Assembly (NCBI GenBank): GCA_016647705.1
Contig: CM028328.1
Coordinates: forward strand, 46,556,647 to 46,620,646
Reading direction: 5' to 3'
DNA length: 64,000 nt
From: Eucommia ulmoides
Taxonomy: Eukaryota; Streptophyta; Magnoliopsida; Garryales; Eucommiaceae
The notes beneath the pieces are model-generated. The model worked only from the letters and a program-made list of their open reading frames with translations, was not told the DNA's origin and did not search any database. Below, piece after piece: positions 1 through 11,898 of the stretch. The first letter of the stretch is position 1, and every line of letters starts with the position of its first letter. Both the position numbers and the translations under genes were made by a program.

Positions 1-65
1 TCAAATTATTTTTTTTAAAAAAAAAAAACTGATGACTTAACATACCATTTAAACTCAATGTTAGG

Positions 66-82
66 TGGCGACTCTACTTTCT
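66..82 (+). other. Possible tRNA-Arg-type PBS of a Tat/Ogre-like element cut by the window edge
   Basis: The sequence beginning TGGCGACTCTAC resembles the primer-binding site used by plant Ogre/Tat Ty3-gypsy elements, which is known to pair with tRNA-Arg. The bases upstream would be LTR, but they lie outside the window. No coding domain follows in 90-700. This is weak evidence and could be chance. Confidence 0.25.
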
Positions 83-776
83 AAAATTGGTTTAAGTACT
101 TTTATGAGAAAATCGACGCTTTTAAAAAATCCCTTCTCATTTTACACCTTATATTTGTTTCTTTTCCTTTCGAAAAATCGGGACGCGTCAGTAATCATAA
201 ATAACTACATTTCAATTACTCTTTTGCTTGATTTGATTACAAACGCACTTCGTCTAAACAATACCTTAAAAAATACATCTCCATTCATTTAATAACATGA
301 TATCATTTTACTTCACTATTCATGTTGAATTCAACATTGTGATTTAATTTGAGAGAACCGTAAAGAGACAATATTGATAATCAACTGTAACATGTTAAAT
401 TTAATATAGATTATTTTCTCTTGATCCAAAAAGTATGATTGACATTTCATTTTCAAGACCCAAAATAAGCAATCATTGTTGTACAATTTGATGATGAAAA
501 GAACGAAAAAAAAACTTCTGAAATTCTTTGATTATTTATAAGATTTTTTTCCCCCGAATACATATGGTAACTGCTCATTGTTTTTTGGAATATATATCAA
601 TAGAATATTGACTGATCATAATGAAAGTGGTGATACTTAAATAAGGCAAAATTTGACCATATATTCAAAAAAAATTGTTGTGCTCATTAAAAAATTATTG
701 GGATAATTTGTTAATTTTGATGTTAAATTATGACTCATGGGTAAACCCCGTTATTTTTTCGCTATAAGAAAACTCT

Positions 777-988
777 CATCTACTTTTTTTTTTTGGGTGT
801 ACACCAGGGTATCCCCTGTACCACAATCAGCGAAGACTAATCTCTCGAAATATTGTCGGGCGCCGAAGCGGGCACCTCTCCCAATAGAGCACTCTCCATA
901 CACAACCCCCAGGTTTCGATCTCTGGACGTTGCTTAAGGGAACCCAAGTCCCTTCCACTTGAGCCAACTCGTGTTGGCATCTACTTTT
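777..988 (-). mobile_element. tRNA-derived SINE with poly(A) tail and 11-bp target-site duplication
   Basis: Read on the minus strand, the unit starts near 977 with a tRNA-like head. It has an A-box-like TGGCTCAAGTGG and a B-box-like GATCGAAACC, the two internal RNA polymerase III promoter elements. It ends at 795 followed by a run of eleven A (T in + orientation, 784-794). The 11-bp direct repeat CATCTACTTTT flanks it at 777-787 and 978-988, overlapping the tail as expected for L1-type target-primed insertion. The body is about 183 bp. It encodes no protein and would depend on a LINE for movement. The open frame that crosses it (737-937) is not a gene. Confidence 0.8.
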
Positions 989-1096
989 AGCATTGAGAAC
1001 TATTTCCTACCAAGATGCTAAAAAAATAAAATCATATAAGAAAACCTAAAATTGGAAGGTCAGACCTTTAAATGAATGAGAGCCATTAAAAGCTAT

Positions 1097-3308
1097 TTTT
1101 CTTACTTATCTTAATTTTGCAAATAGTTATTGTATCATCTTCATTGATTTCATTGTTATTTATGAGTATTTTAAAGGTCTTGCTTTTATTATCATAATTT
1201 CACCAATAGTTACAAGTTGAAAACACCTCGCAATTCTACTAATTAAGGCTTAGAATTTAAAAGGATTATATTCTATGACCATCTCCATTCTACAAATTTA
1301 ATTAAAGAAAATGGTGTTATATATTTGATTTTGGGAGATAAAATCTATCTCCATCTCCATTCCGAAGTGATCTTTTTTGTTTATATATTGGTCTTCTCTC
1401 TTTTCTCTCTTGGTTTTAATAGTGAATTACTTCCACCCTCTACTCTCAATCGAATAACGAAAATCTTCATAGATGATTTTCATGAATCTTGTCTTGGTGG
1501 ATATAATCATTATCATTCATTTTCTATCTTTTTTGTGCTTCCATGTGTATGTTTTATTTCTACTTACAAATAATTGTGTTTCATTACTATTATTTTTTGT
1601 TTTCAATTTCTTTTTTGGTTAGCATCTTTGAGTGTTTGATCTTTTAGGGCATCATGTGGTAGTGACAATTGTTGTGACGACAACGATCAACAACGGTTGA
1701 GACTCTGAAAAATAATAGTAAAACGGCAATTAACAACACTCATATCGTATATTTTTTTACTTCTTTATCGTAAGAACTTCATTCTTTATCTTACTCTGCA
1801 ATTTGTTTTTTAATTTGTTTTTTAGATCTAATTATAAATCATTGTGTTTCATTATTGTTATTTTCTGTTTTCAAATTTTTGTTTTTGGTCAGCATCTTTG
1901 AGTGTTTGATCTTTTAGGGCTTTATGTGGTAGTGACAATGATGGTGAAGGCAACAATCAACAACGATTGAGACTATGAAAAGTAATTGCAAATCGGCAGG
2001 CAATGAACAATGCTCCTATCTTCCAATTTTTTACTTCTTTATGGTGAGAACTTCATTCTTTAATTTACTCTAATTTTTATTTTTTTTATTTTTTTTTAGA
2101 TATACTTTATTGTATGTTATATTTTTGTCTATTTAGTTACTGGCTTGCATGGATCTAACAATGCTCACATATTTTTTATTCTACCTATTTTGTACCATCA
2201 GGTTTTTCTTGCTTTTCCTCATTTTGCATATAGTTATTGTATCATCTTCAATGGTTTCATTGTCATTTATGAGTGTTTTAAATGTCTTGCTTTTATTATC
2301 ATAATTTCACCAACGGTTACAAGTTGAAAATATCTCACAATTCTACTAATTAAGGCTTAGAATTTAAAAGGACTATATTCTATAACCATCTCCATTCTAC
2401 AAAATTAATTAAAGAAAATGGTGCTATATATCTGATTTTGGGAGACAAAATCCATCTCCATCTCCATTCCGAAGTGATCTTCTTTGTTTATATATTGATC
2501 TTCTCTCTTTTCTCTCTTGCTTTAAGTAGTGAATTACTTCAAACCTCAAGTCTCAATCGAATAACGATAATCTTCGTAGATGATTTTTATGAATCTCGTC
2601 TTGGTGGATATAATCATTATCATTCATTTTCTATCTTTTTTGTGCTTCCATGTGTGTGTTTTATTTTTACTTACAAATCATTCTGTTTCATTACTGTTAT
2701 TTTTTGTTTTCAATTTTTTTTTGGCTAGCATCTTTGAGTGTTTGATCTTTTAGAGCATCATGTTGTAGTGACAACGGTGGTGAAGACAAAGATCAACAAC
2801 GGCTGAGACTCTAAAAAAAAGTAGTGAAGCGGCAATTAACAATGCTCATATCGTCCATTTGTTTACTTCTTTATCGTAAGAACTTCATTCTTTATCTTAC
2901 TCTACAATTTTTTTATTTATTTTTATTTTTTCAAATCTACTTACAAATCATTGTGTTATTTTTTGTTTTTCAAATTTTTGTTTTTGGTTAGCATCTTTGA
3001 GTGTTTGATCTTTTAGGGTTTCATGTGGTAGTGACAACGGTGGTGATGGCAAACGATCAACAACGACTAAGACTGTGAAAAATAATAGTGAATCGATAAT
3101 GAACAATGCTCCTATCGTCCAATTTTTTTATTTCTTTACGGTGAGAACTTCATTCTTTACCTTACTCTACCATTTATTTTTATTTATTTTTATTTTTTTT
3201 CCAGATATACTTTATTTTAAGTTATATTTTTCTTTGTTTAGTTACTAGCTTGGCATGGATCTAACAATGCTCATGGATTTTGTATTTTATCTATTTTGTA
3301 CCATCAGG
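1097..3308. repeat. Tandem duplication, two units of about 1.1 kb with internal sub-repeats
   Basis: The stretch from about 1097 to 2209 recurs at about 2210-3308 with an offset near 1,110 bp. Shared landmarks are the TTGTATCATCTTC block (near 1130 and 2238), the segment starting TTTTGGGAGA (1329 and 2436), and GGATCTAACAATGCTCA (near 2152 and 3255). Each unit also carries two copies of a roughly 265-bp sub-repeat beginning AGCATCTTTGAGTGTTTGATC (near 1621, 1890, 2727 and 2988). The sub-repeats therefore predate the large duplication. The units differ by scattered substitutions, so the event is not recent. The look-alike frames at 1325-1573 and 2438-2728 come from the duplication and resemble no protein I know. 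Confidence 0.8.
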
Positions 3309-5390
3309 TTTTATCTATTTATGTACCTTCTATGGTTGCAGTGGATGTCCTCGCATGTTCTATCATGATTATCTTAAATTCTAATGTCGATCTTGTATTG
3401 TTTTTATAGATCCTCCTCGAGTGCGTGATGAATTAGATGCCAATGGTATAATTTTTTTTTTCCAAATGTATTTTATCTCGGACATTTTGGATTTTGTACA
3501 ACACTGAATGGGTTTGTTTGAAAATAATTTATTTTGCATATAAAATCTCATGATCTATTTGTTGGATTAGACAATTTTATAACTAAGATCGTAACATAAA
3601 ATATATAATTTAACTGACCTTGGATGAAATTATAATTTTTGAAAAGCTAATTTAGCCTCATAGAGATGAGCCATAATTTTAAAATTTAATTTAATCAACC
3701 TCGGGCTAAATTATAATTTTTCAAGACTAATTTAGACATTCTAGAAGATACTAAAATTTTAAACATTTAATTTAACCAATTTGAGGTTGAATTATAATGT
3801 TGAAAACATAGTTTGACTAATTTGAGGTCAAATCAATTTATTTATTTATTTATTTTAAAAAAAAAAAAAAACTAATTTAGCAAACTTAGGGATGAATTAA
3901 GAAATTAAAACTATCTTTCAATGATTTCACCAATATAAGGGTAATTTGAAATTCGATACTAATTGTTCATCTATTTTTTCCTTCTAACGGTTCATTGGCT
4001 TCTTCTTTTTTCCCGTACAAGTTTATTGACTTCCAATATAAGAGAACCTACACATATCGATGTTATTACATTATACCCAAAAATAAATTGCATAATAGAG
4101 TTTACAATTAACCAAATATAATCACTCTTAAAAAAAAGAAAAAAGTGTTCGTTACATCATTATCAAACGACTCGATCCTAATTACTTTGATATATAACAA
4201 AAATACATTTAATCACAACCACAAAAAAATTCACACATATAATTGTGCGGGCCGAAAATTATCATATAAGAAAACAAAAAAAATTTGCGCTAATATTAAA
4301 TAAACAAGGGCTCTCCAACGTTACTCTTCTTATTTATCATGATTTTGTTTCTCTGTCTATGGACTTTAAATGATCTTCATAATTTTTATTATAATATAGA
4401 AAATTCATCAATATTTCTTTTGCAGATATTAAATAATTTTCAAATTTATATTACAGTATGACAACTTCATCGATCCTTCTTCTGTCATCTTCGAATGATC
4501 TTCACAATTTTAGTATCATATGAAGTTTTCATAGTCCTTTATTTTCTCAAAATCTTTGGGATGCGTGGGTCTAAACTAGTATACAAACAAAATGGGAGAT
4601 CTTGATTCAAGGGTTTCAGAATTGAATTTGATTTTACAATTGGAAATTTTGTTGGCTTCATAGGAAATTCGAAACAATGAATTAAATCTCTAAGGTTGAA
4701 ATTAATGTTTCACAAGTCCAATTCAGTTAAAAGGTTATCTAATTAGGGATTTGAATCAAAATTGTACCTTTTGAAAAATTTGGGACAAAATTGAAAATTC
4801 AAAAGATTGAAATTTGAACCTGGAGTTCAAAAAAAAATCTTTAGAAAGTTCAATTAATCTCAAAACAAAGTAAGTGGAAGTCTCATAATTTCAATTGGGC
4901 CCCCAAGTAACCTAACCAAGATAATTTGTTGAACTAGAAAGTGTAGGTGACTTAATTGAATTTTTATGAAACTTTAAATTGACATTCAAAAGGAATCAAT
5001 TTCAATTCAAATTCTACAATTGAAACATTTTGAAATGATTAATTTTTAAAAAAAAAAAAACTCAATCAGAACTCCAATTAAGGGTTCAAAAAGTCTAACA
5101 AAAATTTTGGGGTCAAAATGAAAAGTTTATAAAAGTTATTTTTGGACTAAATTGATCAAATGAAAATAAATCTTCTTGTTTTATTTGGTCAATTTTAGTT
5201 TTCAAAAATCGATTTGGAAGAAATCGATTGAAATCAAAACATTTGAATACATTTCATTTTTTACCCCAAAATCTAATTTTTGTTTTTTGGAGATTCATGA
5301 AATAAATGAACAATTGAGACTTGTTTTGAACTTAATTGAACTTTGGATAATCTGATTTTTGTTTCATAAGAACAATTTAAGAGAATAACA
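3309..5390. other. AT-rich DNA without a recognised gene
   Basis: No long frame, RNA gene or terminal repeat is visible. The stretch holds phrases that recur in diverged form around 3600-3900, such as TTTAACCAATTTGAGG, and long A runs. One 36-base segment at 3410-3445 sits between an acceptor-like TTTTTATAG and a donor-like GTATAA, and could encode a short peptide with PPRVRDELDA. It may be a stray exon fragment or coincidence. Confidence 0.5.
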
Positions 5391-5399
5391 AAAAATAAT

Positions 5400-6650
5400 A
5401 TAAATAGGGCTTGCGTGCAAATACATGCAACCCCTTTTAAAAGAAAAAAAAATGCTACAAATGCAGCTCCCTAAAAAAATGAAGTTTGCCGTGGGCTGGG
5501 TGCAAAATGCATGCCACCCAACAGGGGATAGGGGGCTGTATTAATGCAACCCCCAATCCCCCTATATATACGCTAAAAAAAATGAAGAAAAATTGTGTGT
5601 AAACTATAAAGGGGCGGTGCCTCTATGCTGAAAAGGGGTGAGGGGACTGTTGTCCCCTCAATGTCTTTAGAAAAAAAAGAAAGTAGAATTTTTTCAGAGG
5701 TGCGGCTGCCTATAATAGGCACTCCTTCCGTCCCATGAGGGAGGTTTTCAACCAAAAGAAAAAGTGAGGATAGGGCTTGAGAGTTTAAAAATAAACTTAT
5801 AAATAAATAAATAAAGAGAGTAGAGTTCACCAAAGAAAAAGAAGAAGACGATAAGAAGAAAATAAAATGGAAGAAACAATCCAAGCCCACGTAAGTATCC
5901 CTACTCCCCCACTAAACCTTTATTTTTTGTTTAAACCACTTGAAAGGAAGAACTTAAAATTGGAAAAAAAAAAAAAAAAAAAGACTATGAGGACGTTACA
6001 AGGAACACTAAAAATTGATTTATTTTTTTGTTCTGCGCCTTTCCTTACTTTTATTTTCTTCTATTTATTTTTCTATTTTGTGCCTTTTCACGGTTTGATT
6101 TTTATGTATTTATTTTTTGTTCTGAACCTTTCCACGCTTTTATTTTTCTGTAATTATTTTCTTGTTTTACGTCTTTTCACATTTTTATTTCTGTAAGTTT
6201 ATTGTACACAATTTATGTACTGTCTTTTCATTTTTTTATATATTTATTTCCTTGCATAAGAAAAGTGAAAAAAAAATGATCGTTTTGGTTCTAAAAAATA
6301 ATATAAAATAATAAAAACAATTAAAAAAAATGAATAATCGAAAAAAAAAAAAGGAAAATATGAACTTGAAATCTGAGAAAGAGAATTTTTCATACCACCG
6401 TTTTGGATTTCTCGACCAGTGTGAAATTCTTAAATGGTGGGTTCAGAAAAGATAAAAAAAATATAAATAAAAAAAACACAAAAAAAAAAGAAGTTATTTA
6501 AAAAAAATTGGCATCAAACAAACACAATCTTAAAACTCTACTGTAAAAAACCCTAGGTTATCCTTTTAAATGAAAAATACAAGTACTTCGGCCACGGTGT
6601 AACGTCAAATTGACATTGTCTATTTTACTTATTTTCCGTTTACGCAATTG
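5400..6650. other. Hairpin-rich, LTR-like unit of unknown family
   Basis: This stretch is richer in G and C than its surroundings and carries short inverted repeats: GGGGAC-TGTT-GTCCCC near 5643-5658, GCCTATAATAGGC near 5709-5721, and CCACC...GGTGG near 6397-6442. A TATATATA box lies near 5563-5570. These features suggest the control region of an LTR retrotransposon, but I could not find matching termini or a partner copy in the window. The predicted peptides at 5573-5890 (-) and 5867-6196 (+) are low-complexity F/L/S-rich and not convincing. Confidence 0.3.
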
Positions 6651-6975
6651 TATCATTCTTTTATTCAAAGCTATTGGATATTCATTTTCGTTTTTCTTTT
6701 TTTAATTTCTTTTGGGCGTTGTGTTTTCATTATCGGGTTTCGGTTGCAAGTTCAAATCTGGCTAAACCACGAGGGACTTCCCACCAGAAAAATGGAGTGC
6801 TTCAGTTTACGACTAAGCATCAAGGACATTTTTAGTTTCATTCATAATTTAATTTACTGTGAAAAAATCTCTTTCGACATGCGCAAAGAACGTTTAACTG
6901 TGCAAATAACAATATAAATCAAAAAGAAAAAAATATTAAATTATCTTTCTAATAGGTTACTGGTAATATTTTCGG

Positions 6976-9900
6976 TGTTAGAATTTATTGAGAGACAGAA
7001 TATTGAAAGATAATATGAAATAATTATATTAATATGTGTGAAACGTACCAATTGGAGAAATGTCCAGAGATTCTACAAATAGATAGTGAATAGGATTTTA
7101 ATTTAATAGATTAGGATTTAACCTAGTGTGGAAAATCAAACGTGAACTTGAGTTGGGAAACTAAAATGTGAAAGTGTCCGAGTGAATGAGTCTTGGTGAA
7201 AATATATATTGTCTGATCAGCAGAACTGAAGAAGTGGAGACGAACAATATTCCAGAGAATGTGAAAACGGATGGAGTGATATTTCGATCTCAAAGTGTTT
7301 TGTGCGTTCATGGAAAATTTCGTTATCGACTTTCTGAATAGCACTCATATTGTCACAATTTAGAACGGTGATCGTAAGGGAAGAGACTCTCATGTCAGCA
7401 AGAAACCAGTGAAGCCAAGTTAGTTCTTTTGTAGTGTTAGCGATGATACAATACTCAGCTTCAGTACTGGAGCGGACAACCATGATTTGTTTCTTACTAC
7501 GCTAGGAAATAAGAGAGTTGCTTAAGAAGAAACAGTAACCAGTAGTAGAAATCTATCAATGAAATTTCTGGCCCAATTAAAATAAGTCTATATGGTGGGA
7601 GTGGACTAGGATAAGAAATGAAGTCCAAGAAACAAGGTGTCTTTCACATACCGAAGAATGCAAAGAACAACTAAGTAGTGAGTTGTCTGAGAAGCGAACA
7701 AGAATTGTTTGACTTGATGGACAATGTAGGCAATGTCTGGGAGAGTAACGATGAGGTATACCAAACTTCTAACTACTTGGCGATAGAGAGTGACGCTTGG
7801 GAGAAATGAGTCATCTAGTGGAGTAAGTCTGATATTCGAATCCAGATGAGGTCGGCAGTGGTGGAGTTAGTGATGGAAACCTTGGAAAACAAATTAGAGG
7901 CATATTTGGCCTGATAGAAAAAGTATCCATCTGAATCAAATGAAACTTCGAGACTGAGGAAATAAGTAAGCACACCAAGATCTTTCATCTCGAATTGACT
8001 ACTGATTATTTTTTTTTTTTTTTTTTTTTGAGTTTTGAGATACCGCATAGATAATCCCCTGTAATGATGATCATGTCATCCACAAGTAGTAAAATGAGGA
8101 TAATTTTATTGTCAATTTGGTAAATAAACAAGGCAAATCATGAGCATTGAATGTGAACCCGAATTGGTGGTTAGTGGTGCTGAATTTTATGAATCAAATA
8201 CGTGGAGCTTGTTTGAGATCATGTAAGGCACGATGAAGGCGACAAACTTTATGTTGAAAAGCAACTAGACTAGGAGGTGTATACATATAAATTTTCTCAA
8301 GGAGCTCTCTGTTGAGGAAGACATTCTTGACATCATCTAAAAATAGGTTCATTTGCGAATGACAGTAACGGCAAGGAGAGTATAGACATATATGAATCTA
8401 GCTACTGGAGCAAATATCTCTTTATAATCAATGCAATATTTCAAAGCGAATCCTTTTGCAACAAGTCAGGCTTTATAGCATTCGATGGAGTCATCAAAAA
8501 GTGTTTTAATTTTGAAAATCCAATTGTATCAATAGATGTTTTCCCAAGAAAGAGGTCAAGGAGATCCCATTTACGAACTTTGGATAGGGCATGAAGTTCC
8601 TCATCCACTACGTCCTGCCAAAGAGGGTTCGTACTGAAAATTACGAAGATATGGGGTTGGTTGTGTAACCCTACTAAAACGACATGGATTTTCTTGGACA
8701 AGTTCAGTAGGTGCAATATCTAAAATCATTGAGACCGGCTCGAGGGAGTCGTGCTCAGGATCGAGAGCAAGAACATTAATGATGGTCAGTGGGGGTAGCT
8801 AGAAGATCTATTTGAGGCTCAGTTACATTTGTGCTCGGATGATCAAGAAAGAAGTCTATGGATTGATTACTTAAATATAGATGGTTTGTGGTAAATGTCG
8901 AATGAAACATGAATATGGAAGAGAACATTTGTGTTTCCAGAAAGTGACATGACGAGAAATACGGAGACGATTAGAAATAGGATCCCAAAATTAATATCCT
9001 TTGTGTTCAATTCCATATCCAAGGAAACAACATATTCGGGTATAAGGTTCAAGTTTGGTATGTTCATGAGGTTGTGAGAATACAAAGCAAGCACATCCAA
9101 ATATTTTTAAGAGGTTGTAATTAGGAGTGACTCTATGCTACTTCTCAAAAGGGGCAAAGATTACCGATGGTAGGTGAAGGGACCCAATTTATCGTATAGA
9201 TGGCACGGAGAGAAGCTTCTTCCCATAAGTGCTCTAAACAAGATGATGAAATAAGTAGTAGATGGACAATATCTAGGATATGTTGATGTTTACGTTCAGT
9301 TTGACCATTTTGGGCAGAAGTGCCAAAACAAGATCTGTGGGAAAGTGTGCCATGTTTTCGAAGGGTGGCAATGATAGATTGGCCCTTATATTCCATGGTA
9401 TTATCATATCAAAAGATTTTGATCTTACGGGAAAATTGAGTTTGAACAATGACAACAAATTCTAAATATATTTGCGGTAATTTAGAATGCTTATGCATGA
9501 GGTACAACCAGGTGCACCGAGAGCAGTCATCGACAAATATGACAAATTATTTGGATCCCCCAAATGTAATAGAAAATGAGAACTTCCAAATATCCGAGTT
9601 AACTAGATCAAAGGGTGCATGAAAGACTGAGTCATTGGTGGGAAAAGTTAAGGCGTGTTGTGTAACTTGTTAAAATGGAAGGCAATCGAGATGCTCGGTA
9701 GAGACCACCTAATTTTCCACTAAAGACTAAAGTGCAGATACATTTGATGGATGCATGACCTAACCGGAAAAGCCAAGGGCTGAGAGAAAATGAAAATGAA
9801 TTAGGTGATGATGATGAGGATGATGGACATGATGATGATAGTTATGGCGAGGATGGCGATGGTGGTAATGAGGATAATGATGTGATGATGATGATGGTGT

Positions 9901-10290
9901 GGTTGTACAAGTTAATGAAGGGACATGGGGTGGTGATAGGGATTAAGGTGGAAGATGCAAACCACTGAGCTCAAATAGATATCCAATTTTACGATTAGTC
10001 CCAAGAGTTTTTTCCATCCAAGAATTGTACACAAGACAATCAATATTAGAAAATATTACTTTAAGTCGCAATTCATTGAGTTGCCCAATAGATAGGAGGT
10101 GTAAATTGAGTTTTGAAATTAAATACGTGTCAAAAATAAAAAGATACGAAATAAAAATCTAACTGGTATAACTAACACGCATATGAGAACCATCAACAGA
10201 ATGCATGGTTGGAGCATTCACATCGAATAGTTGAGATGAAAAAATATTGAGATCAAAAGTTATATGATTATAACATATCCAATTATATAT
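6976..10290 (-). mobile_element. Decayed Ty1/copia element 1 (PR-IN-RT-RNase H, 3' LTR)
   Basis: Copia protein fragments follow each other on the minus strand from protease (about 10280) through integrase and reverse transcriptase to RNase H (about 7217). The block at 6976-7125, starting TGTTAGAATTTATTGAGAG in + orientation, matches the LTRs of the copia element at 13671-15587, so both belong to one family. In copia the order PR-IN-RT-RH is diagnostic, which separates it from gypsy. No 5' LTR or PBS is visible; the 5' end stops near a T run at 10293-10310. The element is dead, with many stops and frameshifts. Confidence 0.8.
7217..10280 (-). pseudogene. Ty1/copia pol pseudogene
   Basis: From the 5' end on the minus strand: a degenerate protease/linker (10100-10280) with HMRVSYTS-like and LLSIGQLNEL text; an integrase zinc-binding start RLGHAS (about 9760); an integrase core ending NGQTERKHQHIL, which holds the catalytic Glu (9145-9396); a linker FGCACF-like block (8867-9100); an RT amino part (8441-8716); an RT carboxyl part with FEMKDLGVLTYFLSLEV (7815-8048); and RNase H with RSSTEAEY and HERTKHFEIE (7217-7483). 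A T run at 8009-8030 interrupts RT. Histidine/serine-coding CAT/CAC repeats (about 9800-9900) expand the integrase entry region. Multiple stops make it non-functional. Confidence 0.8.
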
Positions 10291-10299
10291 GTTTTTTTT

Positions 10300-11843
10300 T
10301 TTTTTTTTTTATCTAGGTAATGTTAACTACTGTTAAATTTGTATACGGTATCATAGTTAACGTTAACTAAAATACCGGTAAAGATAAAAAAATGAGTCAA
10401 CAAGAACTAAAAAAACCCAAAATAGAGGAATATTATAAGAATTCAAAAAGAATTGCTAAAACCATTTTTTAAGAAAAGAAGTCGCTTTTAACAATTGCTA
10501 AAAATAAATAAGAAAGTTAAAAACAAGTTAAGCTTAAAAAATTAATAAAAACATTGTTAAAAAATACATATAAAAAGAGCATAAATACACCTTCTTTTTT
10601 TTTTTTCAAATCAAACAATAAAAATAAAAAAATCCAGCACAAACAATTTAATTGGAGAATTGAAGTCCCAGACAAATCAGAACAATATTGAACAAGAGCC
10701 ACATAAGGGACATGGACCCTTGTCAATAATGGCATTGTAGTTTTAGGTGTATAATAAGTGGACCACAAAGCTTTTAAAAAGTGCCCAGCTCTATAAGGGA
10801 GGGGATACAGAGACACTCAAATAATTGCCTTCCACAATTGTCTAGAGACATTCAAGGGTAAACAGATTGGTTATAGGACCAATTTTTTAATTTCTAAATC
10901 CCTAAATTTTGTGTAATCAATAAATAGGCATGTCCCTTTCAATCGGGGCAGTTGCCCCCAACTCTTTACTGCAATCCCTAAGGTTAAATCACACTTTGCA
11001 CCACTAATGTTTGAGTGCAACTTCAATCTGCTGTTTTGATGTTTTATTTTTCACAAATGTACCCATTGAAGTTTTGATTTTTTGTTTTTTTTTTTTACCC
11101 CTGATTGATCCAATCAATACGTTTTAGCCATCTTAGTTGCAAGAACAACACTATGTACTGATTTTTATTCTTCTTAAATTCTCAATTATGATGCAAGTGT
11201 TGTTACTCTAACAATTAAAATGAATAAAATGTGTTGATAGGACCAATTAGAGATAAAAATCAAACTTTATAGGTACATTACAAAAAATAAAATATCCAGG
11301 GCACATTTAGAAACATAAATTGACATTTAGCCAATCCCTAAATAGATAAAGAATGAGATAAGTTAAATGATATAAGTCTTTATTTTAAAGTGATAGTAAT
11401 TTTTATTTATTTATTTATTTATTATTATTATTATGTATATTTTTATTTTTAGAAGTATATTAAAAACAAAAACTAGGATTTTTATTATGTAGTCTCCAAT
11501 TTTTAGTTTTTTTAATTTTTTTAGTCTACTTATGAGGACAATATTTTAGTTCTTATCAATTTTTTTGTTAACATTTACTATGATATCAAATACAAATTTC
11601 GATGTTAACTTTATAAATTCAATAGTTGATGTTAACTTAAAGATAATTTTTTTTTTTAAAAAAAAAAACTAAAAAACAAAGGAAAATAGATTGAAGTAAA
11701 AAATTAAAATTGACTTGTTTAAAGACAATCAACTAATTTTTCATTCATTTTTTACATGAAAATAAATAAATATTCATAGTAGTTTTATCGACTAGTGAAT
11801 TATTGTTTTTCTTTATGTACACGTTTTAGCTGTCAGATTTAAC

Positions 11844-11898
<55 letters not shown>

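Noticed and set aside
1325-2728. Two similar 80-95-residue frames suggesting duplicated genes
   Set aside because: Their similarity follows from the DNA-level tandem duplication, which extends well beyond the frames on both sides.
5867-6196. 109-residue F/L-rich frame resembling membrane segments
   Set aside because: Translation of T-rich DNA gives such text by chance; no start context, splice sites or family similarity.
11846-11896. TATA box of an unseen gene
   Set aside because: It is a 51-bp (AT)n microsatellite with no gene downstream.
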